Source: Gluconobacter sp. Dm-62 (GTDB lineage: Bacteria; Pseudomonadota; Alphaproteobacteria; Acetobacterales; Acetobacteraceae). From it: 64,000 nt of DNA. Below the pieces are notes generated by a model. That model made no database searches. It was not told where the DNA came from and saw only the letters and a list, made by a program, of their open reading frames with translations. The stretch covers positions 496,001-560,000 of the forward strand of contig NZ_JAERLY010000002.1 of assembly GCF_018256155.1 (NCBI RefSeq). The letters run 5' to 3'. Of this stretch, positions 57,274 to 64,000 are shown in pieces (the stretch's first letter is position 1; the number at the start of each line of letters is the position of its first letter). The translations under genes were made by a program, and so were the position numbers.

Positions 57274-57487
57274 GGTGGTTCTGTCTTTCCCTATACCAGA
57301 GCTCAGGGCTCTCAGGCGGCGATGCTATGTGTTTTCATACCTATACGGCAGGAGGCCAGCGCCTGCCATGACGCGACCTTAAATCCTGTTCAGTTTTGAC
57401 AATGAAAATCAAAATGAGCGTAAATGATACGTTTCGTTACTTTGTCGCAGGCCTTGTCTCTTTTCCGCTCAAGGATCATATCGGACT

Positions 57488-57513
57488 GGAACCGGATGCT
57501 GCGGTCGCGCGTT
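57488..57513 (+). promoter_or_regulatory. EcfG-type (general stress) promoter match upstream of the CsbD-like gene
   Basis: GGAAC (57488-57492) and CGTT (57510-57513) are separated by 17 bp, which is the consensus of the alphaproteobacterial general-stress sigma factor EcfG (GGAAC-N16/17-CGTT). The start codon is 42 bp downstream. The rest of the 282-bp divergent region to mdtA shows no further clear motif. Confidence 0.6.
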
Positions 57514-57555
57514 CATCAACGCAGACACAGATTTGTCCGGACAAAGGAGAACAAG

Positions 57556-57846
57556 ATGGCTGATACAACTGAAACGAAGGCTGAAGGCCTCCTGGATGAC
57601 GTCAAGGGCAAGGTCAAGGACGGCGTTGGTGGCCTGACCGGTGATGCCAAGCTTCAGGCCGAAGGCAAGTTTGACCAGCTTTCCGGCATGGCACAGCAGG
57701 AATTTGCTGACCTTTATGACGAAGGTGAAACCAAGCTTGAAGCAGCGACTGCGTTTGTGCAGGATCGCCCTCTGATCTCACTCGTGATCGCGACGGTCGT
57801 TGGCATGATCGTAGGCGGTCTGTTGTTCGGACGCAAAAGCTCCTGA
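57556..57846 (+). CDS. CsbD-like stress protein with C-terminal membrane anchor
   Basis: A 96-residue protein. The N-terminal half GLLDDVKGKVKDGVGGLTGD, then AKLQAEGKFDQLSGMAQQEF, resembles the CsbD/YjbJ motif. The C-terminal membrane helix ISLVIATVVGMIVGGLLFG is of the DUF883/ElaB kind. The combination suggests a membrane-tethered general stress protein; the molecular role is unknown. AAAGGAGA (57543-57550) supports ATG 57556. It is divergent from the mdtABC operon and ends at a terminator. Confidence 0.85.
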   Translation: MADTTETKAEGLLDDVKGKVKDGVGGLTGDAKLQAEGKFDQLSGMAQQEFADLYDEGETKLEAATAFVQDRPLISLVIATVVGMIVGGLLFGRKSS

Positions 57847-57890
57847 GGGAGCAACAGCCCTTTCGACGACTGCAACGTCTTTGTGCTAGA

Positions 57891-57921
57891 AGCCTTCCGG
57901 AGTAATCCGGGAGGCTTTTTT
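57891..57921 (+). terminator. Terminator of the CsbD-like gene, containing the next gene's ribosome binding site
   Basis: AGCCTTCCGG (57891-57900) pairs with CCGGGAGGCT (57907-57916) with one G/T wobble, then TTTTTT. The GGGAGG in the 3' arm (57909-57913) is 10 bp before the ATG of the next gene and is its only plausible Shine-Dalgarno. Confidence 0.88.
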
Positions 57922-57923
57922 GC

Positions 57924-58559
57924 ATGGAATGGTTTTACGAGAATAACGGGCAGCAGGCCGGTCCCGTTTCCCGTGAAGAAATCCTGCGTCTGATCATGCA
58001 ACAGCGCATCAAACCCGAAACCCTTGTCTGGACGTCGGAGTTTGGAGAGACGTGGCGGCCAGCCAGCGCTGCCGGGCTTGTGTCGCCGCTGACAGGCCTG
58101 CTGCGGATGTCGTCAGGCATTTCAGAACACTGGGCCTGGGTTTTGCTGGTGGGGCCCTGGCTCATCCAGCGTCTGGCGCTTCTGGTTCTGGATTGGCGCC
58201 AGATCCCGGATAGTGAACGGATGGGAACATTTTCCATCATTGGAATGATGTCACTGGCCCTGTTTTTCACGGCTTTTGTGCTTGATCGCAATTCGATCCG
58301 CGAGAGTGGTCAAACGCCGCCCGGCTTCTGGTGGTGGCTTTTCCTGCCGGGTTATTTCTGGAGGCGGCGGCAGATTGTCGGCCGCGGGCTCTCGCTTCTG
58401 ATCGTCAGCCTCGTGTTGCTGGCGGCGAATGTGACAGAAAAGATCTATCAGCTTCCCCAGATCGAAACCGAGCTTCAGACGCGGCAAGGGCAATCGAGTC
58501 AGCCTGCTCCTACGACGCCTCCGGGTGCTGGCCAGGACAACGAACAGGAAGAACTCTGA
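57924..58559 (+). CDS. GYF_2 (DUF4339) domain membrane protein
   Basis: A 211-residue protein. The N-terminal domain MEWFYENNGQQAGPVSREEI continues LVWTSEFGETWRPASAAG and is the GYF_2/DUF4339 fold, which is thought to bind peptides. It is followed by about four membrane helices (WAWVLLVGPWLIQRLALLVL, TFSIIGMMSLALFFTAFVL, FWWWLFLPGYFW, LSLLIVSLVLLAANV) and a Gln/Pro-rich cytoplasmic tail. The function is unknown. Its start is only 8 bp after the terminator stem of the CsbD-like gene. Confidence 0.85.
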   Translation: MEWFYENNGQQAGPVSREEILRLIMQQRIKPETLVWTSEFGETWRPASAAGLVSPLTGLLRMSSGISEHWAWVLLVGPWLIQRLALLVLDWRQIPDSERMGTFSIIGMMSLALFFTAFVLDRNSIRESGQTPPGFWWWLFLPGYFWRRRQIVGRGLSLLIVSLVLLAANVTEKIYQLPQIETELQTRQGQSSQPAPTTPPGAGQDNEQEEL

Positions 58560-58573
58560 AGTCCGCAGGGAAA

Positions 58574-58663
58574 GAGTCTTTCACACCACACTTGACAGAC
58601 TAAACTCAGAGAAAATGCATTTTTAGGCTTCCCTTTCGAGTCGCCATGATTCAAAACCGATTC
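58574..58663 (+). promoter_or_regulatory. rnhB-ccrM promoter region with four GANTC sites
   Basis: A perfect TTGACA (58592-58597) is followed 18 bp later by a weak TGCATT. GANTC, the target of CcrM, occurs at 58574, 58638, 58648 and 58659. The last three are spaced 10 and 11 bp, so they lie on one face of the helix. About 0.6 sites would be expected by chance in this 147-bp gap. Methylation-dependent autoregulation is inferred. Confidence 0.6.
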
Positions 58664-58706
58664 GGTCACCTGATTTTGGGGTGTCTGTCGGGGAGAACGC
58701 TCAAAA

Positions 58707-59330
58707 ATGCCGGATTACGCCCTGGAAGCTGCCCATGGGGGGCTGGTCGTCGGGATCGACGAAGTCGGGCGTGGTCCTCTGGCAGGGCCGGTGGTGGCTT
58801 CTGCCGTTGCATTCACGACGCCTCCGTCTGAAACCCTGTCTTCCCTCCTTGATGATTCCAAGAAACTGACAGCCCGGCGCCGGATGCTTGCCTATGAGGC
58901 CCTGATGGCTGACGAGCAGGTTCTGATCGGCATCGGTGCCGCGTCTGTTCTGGAAATTGAGCAGATCAATATTGCCCAGGCCTGCTATCTGGCCATGCGC
59001 CGCGCGCTGTCCCGGTTGGGGCGCATGCCGGATCTGGCCCTTGTGGATGGCAAACATGCCCCAAAGCTGCCGTGTCCCATCAAAATGGTGATCGGCGGGG
59101 ACGGGATCAGCCTGTCCATTGCCGCAGCCTCTATCATCGCAAAAGTGACGCGGGATCGCCTGATGGCGCGTCTGGCGGTGCGACATGACGCCTATGGTTG
59201 GGAGCGCAATGCCGGTTATGGCACGGCCGCGCATATGCAGGGCCTGAAGCTCCGGGGGGTGACACCCCATCACAGGCGTAGTTTTGCGCCGATACGAAAC
59301 ATGATTGAAGCAGAGGCACACGCAGCATGA
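58707..59330 (+). CDS. rnhB: Ribonuclease HII
   Basis: A 207-residue RNase HII that removes RNA from RNA-DNA hybrids and single ribonucleotides. The catalytic motif [15 protein letters not shown] has Asp18 and Glu19. [10 protein letters not shown] holds the next acidic residue, and [12 protein letters not shown] and [11 protein letters not shown] follow. It ends in an ATGA overlap with ccrM, an adjacency common in alphaproteobacteria. Confidence 0.97.
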   Translation: MPDYALEAAHGGLVVGIDEVGRGPLAGPVVASAVAFTTPPSETLSSLLDDSKKLTARRRMLAYEALMADEQVLIGIGAASVLEIEQINIAQACYLAMRRALSRLGRMPDLALVDGKHAPKLPCPIKMVIGGDGISLSIAAASIIAKVTRDRLMARLAVRHDAYGWERNAGYGTAAHMQGLKLRGVTPHHRRSFAPIRNMIEAEAHAA

Positions 59331-60412
59331 GCGGTGAATTTCCCGTCGACCAGATCCTGCGTGGAGAATGCATCGAAACGATGAAGACGCTGCCCGATGG
59401 GAGCGTGGACTGCATTTTCGCCGATCCGCCGTACAACCTTCAGCTACGCGGCGAGCTGCGTCGTCCGGACGAGACCGTCGTGGACGGGGTGGATGATGAT
59501 TGGGACAAGTTCGCGGATTACGCGACCTACGACAATTTTACGCGCGAATGGCTCAGCGAAGCACGCCGTATCCTGCACAAGGACGGTACGATCTGGGTTA
59601 TCGGATCGTATCACAATGTCTTCCGGCTGGGCGCGATCATGCAGGATCTGGGCTTCTGGATCCTGAACGACATCGTCTGGCGCAAGTCCAACCCGATGCC
59701 GAATTTCCGGGGGCGGCGTTTTACGAACGCACATGAGACACTGATCTGGGCGGCTCGTGGTCCGCAGAGCAAGTACCGCTTCAACTATCAGGCCATGAAG
59801 GCGCTGAACGACGATCTTCAGATGCGCTCGGACTGGTATCTGCCGCTATGCACCGGCAATGAGCGCCTGAAGAACGAGCATGGCCTGAAACTGCATCCGA
59901 CGCAGAAGCCGGAAAGTCTGCTCCATCGTGTTCTGGTGGCCTCGACCAATGCCAACGACGTGGTCCTCGATCCGTTCTGCGGCAGTGGCACGACGCCCGC
60001 CATGGCCAAGCGCCTGGGTCGCCATTACATCGCCATCGAACGCCATCCGGATTACGTTAAGGCCGCCCGGGAGCGTGTGGCGCGTGAAGAACGCCTGACA
60101 TCCGAGCAACTCGCGACGACGCCTGCCAAGCGTGAGATGCCCCGTATTCCGTTCGGCAGCTTTGTAGAGACAGGCGTCCTTCCTGCCGGAACGGTGTTGT
60201 ACGACCGGCAGAAACGGCTGAAAGCAACCGTTACGCCTGATGGTACGCTGGTTTCAGGTAATCAGCGTGGCTCGATTCACAAACTGGGCGCGACATTGAC
60301 AGGCGCACCGTCCTGCAATGGTTGGACGTTCTGGTATTTCGAGCGGGACGGACAGTTTGTCCAGATTGACGTGCTGCGCCAGGAAAGTCAGGCGCTTCGC
60401 AACGTCGGCTGA
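59327..60412 (+). CDS. ccrM: CcrM-type adenine DNA methyltransferase (GANTC)
   Basis: A 361-residue solitary beta-class N6-adenine methyltransferase, which in alphaproteobacteria methylates GANTC late in replication and times cell-cycle gene expression. The catalytic DPPY is at residues 33-36 ([10 protein letters not shown]) and the SAM-binding DPFCGSGTT near residue 214; this order defines the beta class. The C-terminal 85 residues ([20 protein letters not shown] onward) are the RAMA domain found in CcrM. No restriction enzyme is adjacent. It is translationally coupled to rnhB. Confidence 0.96.
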   Translation: MSGEFPVDQILRGECIETMKTLPDGSVDCIFADPPYNLQLRGELRRPDETVVDGVDDDWDKFADYATYDNFTREWLSEARRILHKDGTIWVIGSYHNVFRLGAIMQDLGFWILNDIVWRKSNPMPNFRGRRFTNAHETLIWAARGPQSKYRFNYQAMKALNDDLQMRSDWYLPLCTGNERLKNEHGLKLHPTQKPESLLHRVLVASTNANDVVLDPFCGSGTTPAMAKRLGRHYIAIERHPDYVKAARERVAREERLTSEQLATTPAKREMPRIPFGSFVETGVLPAGTVLYDRQKRLKATVTPDGTLVSGNQRGSIHKLGATLTGAPSCNGWTFWYFERDGQFVQIDVLRQESQALRNVG

Positions 60413-60431
60413 TACCGCGTAATGTACGCAT

Positions 60432-60464
60432 AAAAAAAGCCGGAGACTGATCTCCGGCTTTTTT
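60432..60464. terminator. Bidirectional terminator after ccrM
   Basis: AAAAAAGCCGGAGA and TCTCCGGCTTTTTT form a 14-bp stem with a CTGA loop. It serves both ccrM and the convergent ankyrin-repeat gene. Confidence 0.93.
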
Positions 60465-60483
60465 CGTATCAGGTTCAGAAATA

Positions 60484-61101
60484 TTAGTGGCCTGCAAAAC
60501 CCAGAAAGCCGACTGATGGGTCGGCTTTCCCACCGCTTGTGTCGAAATGCGGAGACGCTGCGACGAGAGAGCGTTTCGGTGTGACGGATTTTCCGCCAAT
60601 GGTGAGATGGCCGCTGCCATTCTTCATTTCGACGCCCTGATCAGAGACGCTGTTCTCGATTTTGCCGTCCGGATTATAGGTGCGCATCGACAGGAGCAGG
60701 AACATGATGTCCTTGCGGTTCAGGTCGATGGCCATGTCCAGCGGTGTCTGGTCCAGAACGTTGTGGCCACCCATGTCGGCGCCGCGGTTAAGTGCTTCTT
60801 TTGCCGCGTTGAGAGAGCCACGGTTGATGGCGTCGAACAGGGCCGTGGTCGGGTTCACGTCGGCGCGGGCATGCCCGGCATCGTCGTCGGACCCTTCTGC
60901 TCCAGGCAGGGCCGAAGGCGGCGCGGCGCGCTGGGCGGCCTTGCGGGCTTCGGCCTTCTTCTGGTTGGCTTCGGCTTCCTGTTCAGCCTCGGCGTCGTCG
61001 GCATCCTGAGCCTGGGCGTGATGCCAGGGTACGAGAATCGTCGGCGTCATTGCCAGAGCGGCAACGAGCAGCAGGCGGGGCAGGGTGGGGAGCAGTCGCA
61101 T
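60484..61101 (-). CDS. Secreted ankyrin-repeat protein
   Basis: A 205-residue exported protein. The signal peptide LLPTLPRLLLVAALAMTPTI ends at about AQA-Q (residue 31). A highly charged Glu/Lys/Ala-rich segment (about 32-75) follows. Then come about two ankyrin repeats with TALFDAINRGSLNAAKEALN, RGADMGGHNVLDQTPLDMAI and LNRKDIMFLLLSM. The C-terminal part is Gly/Lys-rich and unassigned. ATG 61101 gives the signal peptide; the upstream 92-residue extension is Arg-rich and not protein-like. Confidence 0.85.
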   Translation of the reverse strand: MRLLPTLPRLLLVAALAMTPTILVPWHHAQAQDADDAEAEQEAEANQKKAEARKAAQRAAPPSALPGAEGSDDDAGHARADVNPTTALFDAINRGSLNAAKEALNRGADMGGHNVLDQTPLDMAIDLNRKDIMFLLLSMRTYNPDGKIENSVSDQGVEMKNGSGHLTIGGKSVTPKRSLVAASPHFDTSGGKADPSVGFLGFAGH

Positions 61102-61178
61102 AATCCCAATATACTGTGATCGATCGTCCTGTGCGAGTCTGCAGATGCCTCTTGGACGTGCCGGATTGTGACATTTTT

Positions 61179-63218
61179 TCAATGACCTTCCCGCCACCAG
61201 CCAATTGCGAGGAAAATCAGGGCTGCGAGGAGGGCTGCCCATGCGGGAACGAGGTCCGTCGTCCGCGTTTCGCCTGCGACGGCGGCCGTCGTAACGGGCA
61301 GACCCATCCAGCCTGAACCCGTCATGGCCGAGCCGGTGGGAACCTGTTTCAGATGCGGCGTATGTTCCGCGATCCATGACACCGTTCCCCCCGATTCCTG
61401 AGCGCTTGCGCCCATGACCGTCGCGGTGGCGCGCAGGTCCTGCCGTTCGATTGGATCGTGGGAAACAGGACTTGCAAAGGCGACGAGCCCGTCCTGTCGG
61501 ACGCTCCAGATTCCGGGCGTCGCGGCGGCCAACGTGGCATGCCAGACGCCATTCGTCTGTTTCAGGGTGACGGGCGTGCGCTTTCCGTCTGGTGCGGTGA
61601 CGAGAGCCTCTGGCGAAACAGCCTGTCCCGCAGCGTGGCGCTCGACGTCGAGCTGCCCGTTTTCGATCCGGGCCGTCAGGCGGTTTTCTTCAAGGTCGGG
61701 CTCTTTCATGAGCCAGTGCGAAAGGCGCCGCAGAAGCTCGGCCTGCGGTCCGCCGCCGCCTTCGCCACGGGACCACAGCCAGAGCTGGTCTGACATCAGC
61801 ATGGCCACGCGCCCCCGGTCCACCCGGTCCAACAGAAGAAGCGGCGCGCCGTCAGGACCGTGCATCAGGTCCTCGCCATGCGACTGGTCTGGCCGGAGCG
61901 CACGATACCAGGGACCCCAGTCTTCCGTCAGGCCCGCCGTGACGGGATGGGTTTTGCCCAGATCGGTCAGGGCAGGACGGAAAGCCCGCGTAACCACGCC
62001 GTCCGTTCCGACATGGGCCGGAAGAACCTGTGCGAGGCTTGTGTCCTGAAGAGTGCCGTCCTGCGTGAATTCCGGCCCAGCTGTCACCAGAAGGCCGCCA
62101 CCATTGCGGACGTAGTCGGCGATATTGGTCAGGTATTCGTCTGGCAGGATGTTGCTGTTGCGGAATCCGTCCAGAATGATGAGGTCAAAGCTGCGGATTT
62201 TTTCCTGAAACAGTTCACGGATCGGGAACGGAATCAGCGCCAGATCCGACAGCGGCGTGCCGTCATCGGTGTTGGGGGAGCGCAGGATGGTGAAGTGTAC
62301 GAGATCGACGGACGGATCGGCTTTCAGAAGCCGCCGCCAGACGCGCTCGCCCTGATTGGGCACGCCGGAGACCAGCAGCACGCGCAGCCGGTCACGGACG
62401 CCCCGGATGCGCACGACTTCGCTGTTGTTTTCCGTGGACGCTTCCCCCGCCAGCGGGGAAACCGACAGGCCAACGAGCGTTTCGCCGGGATGCTGGACCG
62501 GCACCGTGATGTCCTGCGGTGTGCCGGTCTGGATCGGTCGTGTCTGGGGCGGGGCGTCGCCGGATCGGATTGTGAGGATGGCGTCGGCTGTGGCCGGAGC
62601 GCCCAGATCGTCCACCTGAACGCGGATCGTGGCGTTCTGCCCGACGATGGCATAGGGCGGCGTGCTCAGGATGCGCAGGCGGCGGTCCTGTTCCTCGCCA
62701 TGCGCGGCCAGCAGGAGATGCAGCGGAAGTGTCTGCCCGTCTGCGCCATGAAAGCGGGGAGGCAGATGGGCTGGAACGTCATGATCCATGCCATCCGTTA
62801 TGACGATGGCGCCCGCGAAACGGCCTTGCGGAAGATCCGCGTGATCCAGCGCCTCGAACAGGCGTGTTCCATGTCCCGTGCCGCCGGGAACATCCACGCG
62901 ATGCAGCGTCAGGCCGGGAAGACGGGCTGCGTCCTGCATGATCTGTTCGGCGGCGCGGTCTGCAATGGCTGTGCGGGGTCCGACCTGCATGGAGGCGGAA
63001 CGGTCCACGACCAGAAGGGCATCCTGCGGGACGGGACGCAGAACCGGGTGGAGCGAGCGTGGCCCGGACAGCCATCCCAGCAGGGCCAGAACAGCGAGAG
63101 CCCGCCAGAGCATTCCGCGCGCACCACCTAGGGCACCGTAAATCGCGCCGGCAACCGTCAGGATCGCCAGCGTCGCCAGAAGCCAGACCGGCAGCATCGG
63201 AGAGAGGTCGAACATCAT
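61179..63218 (-). CDS. VWA-type membrane protein of a DUF4159 cluster
   Basis: A 679-residue inner membrane protein. Two N-terminal helices (WLLATLAILTVAGAIYGAL and WRALAVLALLGWLSG) precede a von Willebrand A-like domain with the MIDAS-type DRSAS and AIVITDGMDHD. A large region with beta-rich segments and a glutamine amidotransferase-like portion (LLVTAGPEF) follows, and one C-terminal helix AWAALLAALIFLAIGWW ends the protein. Together with the DUF4159 gene upstream it belongs to a widespread alphaproteobacterial cluster, often with MoxR and DUF58 genes, whose function is unknown (aerotolerance-like). Its start overlaps the upstream stop (ATGA). Confidence 0.82.
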   Translation of the reverse strand: MMFDLSPMLPVWLLATLAILTVAGAIYGALGGARGMLWRALAVLALLGWLSGPRSLHPVLRPVPQDALLVVDRSASMQVGPRTAIADRAAEQIMQDAARLPGLTLHRVDVPGGTGHGTRLFEALDHADLPQGRFAGAIVITDGMDHDVPAHLPPRFHGADGQTLPLHLLLAAHGEEQDRRLRILSTPPYAIVGQNATIRVQVDDLGAPATADAILTIRSGDAPPQTRPIQTGTPQDITVPVQHPGETLVGLSVSPLAGEASTENNSEVVRIRGVRDRLRVLLVSGVPNQGERVWRRLLKADPSVDLVHFTILRSPNTDDGTPLSDLALIPFPIRELFQEKIRSFDLIILDGFRNSNILPDEYLTNIADYVRNGGGLLVTAGPEFTQDGTLQDTSLAQVLPAHVGTDGVVTRAFRPALTDLGKTHPVTAGLTEDWGPWYRALRPDQSHGEDLMHGPDGAPLLLLDRVDRGRVAMLMSDQLWLWSRGEGGGGPQAELLRRLSHWLMKEPDLEENRLTARIENGQLDVERHAAGQAVSPEALVTAPDGKRTPVTLKQTNGVWHATLAAATPGIWSVRQDGLVAFASPVSHDPIERQDLRATATVMGASAQESGGTVSWIAEHTPHLKQVPTGSAMTGSGWMGLPVTTAAVAGETRTTDLVPAWAALLAALIFLAIGWWREGH

Positions 63219-64000
63219 GGTGCGTCCTCCTCATCAACGCTGTCGGGGCTGGTTGCGGGCGCTTCCGTTTCGGGGCTGCCAAGACGGCGGAGCATTTCGG
63301 GATACTGGGCCTGATCGTTCTTGTAGTTTCCGGTCAGGGCATAGAGGACCATGTTCACGCCGAAACGATAGGCCTGCGTGCGCTGGTCTTCGCCACCGGG
63401 AAGGACGGCGAAGGGATGGTTGCCAGACCCGTCCACAGCCCAGGCATGGGCCCAGTCGCCATTGCCGATGATGACCGGGCTGACATCGTCATTCGCTTCA
63501 TCGCCATTGCGGGCGACATAAACCGGCTGCCCGGCAACACGGCCGGGGAAGCCGCTATGCAACAGATAGAAGGTGTGGGCCAGAACGTGCTTGTCCGTCA
63601 GTTTTGCGAGCGGCGGCACGACCAGACCGTCGGTGACGCGCTGCAACGCGGCCCGGGCGGCGGAACTGGTTCCGGAATCCGTGTCGGTGCCCGCGCCCTG
63701 TTCGTCGATCAGCAGGATGCCGCCGTGTTCCATGAAAGTGTTGAGTGCCTTTGTCCGTTCCGGGTCAGGCTGAACATCCGGCGTGATCGGCCAGTACAGC
63801 AGCGGATAAAACGCCAGATCGTCCTTGCCGGGCGTGACGCCATCCGGATGGCCGAGCGTCGCGGAACTGCGGGCCGTCGTGTAGTCGGAAAGGCCCTGAA
63901 GCCCTTCGCGGGAAACGGCATCGATATCGTCATGCCCCGTCAGGACATAGCCCAGTCGTGTCTCAAGTGCGGCCTGCGGCACCGTTGCCGGAAGCGGAGG
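63215..64000 (-). CDS. DUF4159-domain protein, C-terminal part (runs off right edge)
   Basis: The last 261 codons of a gene that continues upstream beyond the window; the frame stays open to base 64000, so a GTG at 63982 is not necessarily the start. The visible part matches the DUF4159 domain: LAFYPLLYWPITPDVQPD, FMEHGGILLIDEQGAG, HTFYLLHSGFPGRVAGQPVY and the C-terminal YRFGVNMVLYALTGNYKNDQ. In relatives this domain follows a BatA-like N-terminal membrane region. Its stop overlaps the VWA-type gene. Confidence 0.85.
   Translation of the reverse strand, partial: PPLPATVPQAALETRLGYVLTGHDDIDAVSREGLQGLSDYTTARSSATLGHPDGVTPGKDDLAFYPLLYWPITPDVQPDPERTKALNTFMEHGGILLIDEQGAGTDTDSGTSSAARAALQRVTDGLVVPPLAKLTDKHVLAHTFYLLHSGFPGRVAGQPVYVARNGDEANDDVSPVIIGNGDWAHAWAVDGSGNHPFAVLPGGEDQRTQAYRFGVNMVLYALTGNYKNDQAQYPEMLRRLGSPETEAPATSPDSVDEEDAP

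Noticed and set aside
55933-57399. A 488-codon plus-strand open frame opposite mdtA
   Set aside because: The minus-strand frame has clear adaptor motifs; the plus-strand product has none.

Overview
The window looks like a chromosomal segment of an acetic acid bacterium (Acetobacteraceae), most likely Gluconobacter or a close relative. This is inferred from the alphaproteobacterial operon layout (rpsM-rpsK-rpoA-rplQ without rpsD; rnhB next to a CcrM-type methyltransferase), the moderately GC-rich coding sequence, and the accessory repertoire (a Tat-exported royal-jelly/Yellow-family protein, a RbtT/DalT-type polyol transporter, RND pumps with NodT-type lipoprotein outer membrane factors). The species call was not tested by any search.

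Layout. 1-1489 (-): a TonB-dependent receptor cut by the left edge, divergent from a Tat-exported MRJP/Yellow-like protein (1667-2863). 2937-5334 (-): a YidB-like protein and minE-minD-minC. 5412-8940 (+): a GST-family protein, a YhiN/HI0933 flavoprotein, a small Cys-rich lipoprotein and rmuC. 8991-17415 (+): an OmpR-type response regulator and its histidine kinase, followed by an RND pump, membrane fusion protein and outer membrane factor. 17516-45597 (+): the core gene-expression block rplKAJL-rpoBC, rpsL-rpsG-tuf, the S10 and spc operons, secY-adk and rpsM-rpsK-rpoA-rplQ. 45934-47806 (+): an MFS polyol-type transporter and two small membrane proteins. 47871-57273 (-): a complete mdtA-mdtB-mdtC-like operon with its own outer membrane factor. 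57556-60412 (+): a CsbD-like protein, a GYF_2 (DUF4339) membrane protein, rnhB and ccrM. 60484-64000 (-): an ankyrin-repeat secreted protein, a VWA-type membrane protein and a DUF4159 protein cut by the right edge.

How the parts work together. The centre is a nearly continuous set of ribosomal protein, RNA polymerase and EF-Tu genes. It departs from the textbook order: secE-nusG are not next to rplK (an RND efflux operon is there instead), and fusA is absent between rpsG and tuf. Strong intercistronic hairpins occur at several internal boundaries (rplA/rplJ, rplL/rpoB, rpoB/rpoC, rpsG/tuf, rpsC/rplP, rplE/rpsN, rplO/secY, rpsK/rpoA), suggesting segmental control of the cluster. The two-component system lies just upstream of the first RND triad, whose promoter region carries 10-bp-phased direct repeats of the OmpR/PhoB type.

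Most notable non-coding signals: three GANTC sites spaced 10 and 11 bp in the leader of the rnhB-ccrM operon (GANTC is the CcrM target itself), a sequence matching the EcfG general-stress promoter upstream of the CsbD-like gene, a terminator stem containing the ribosome binding site of the next gene, and a 26-bp palindrome over the putative promoter of the TonB receptor. No tRNA, rRNA, CRISPR array, insertion sequence or prophage was recognised.
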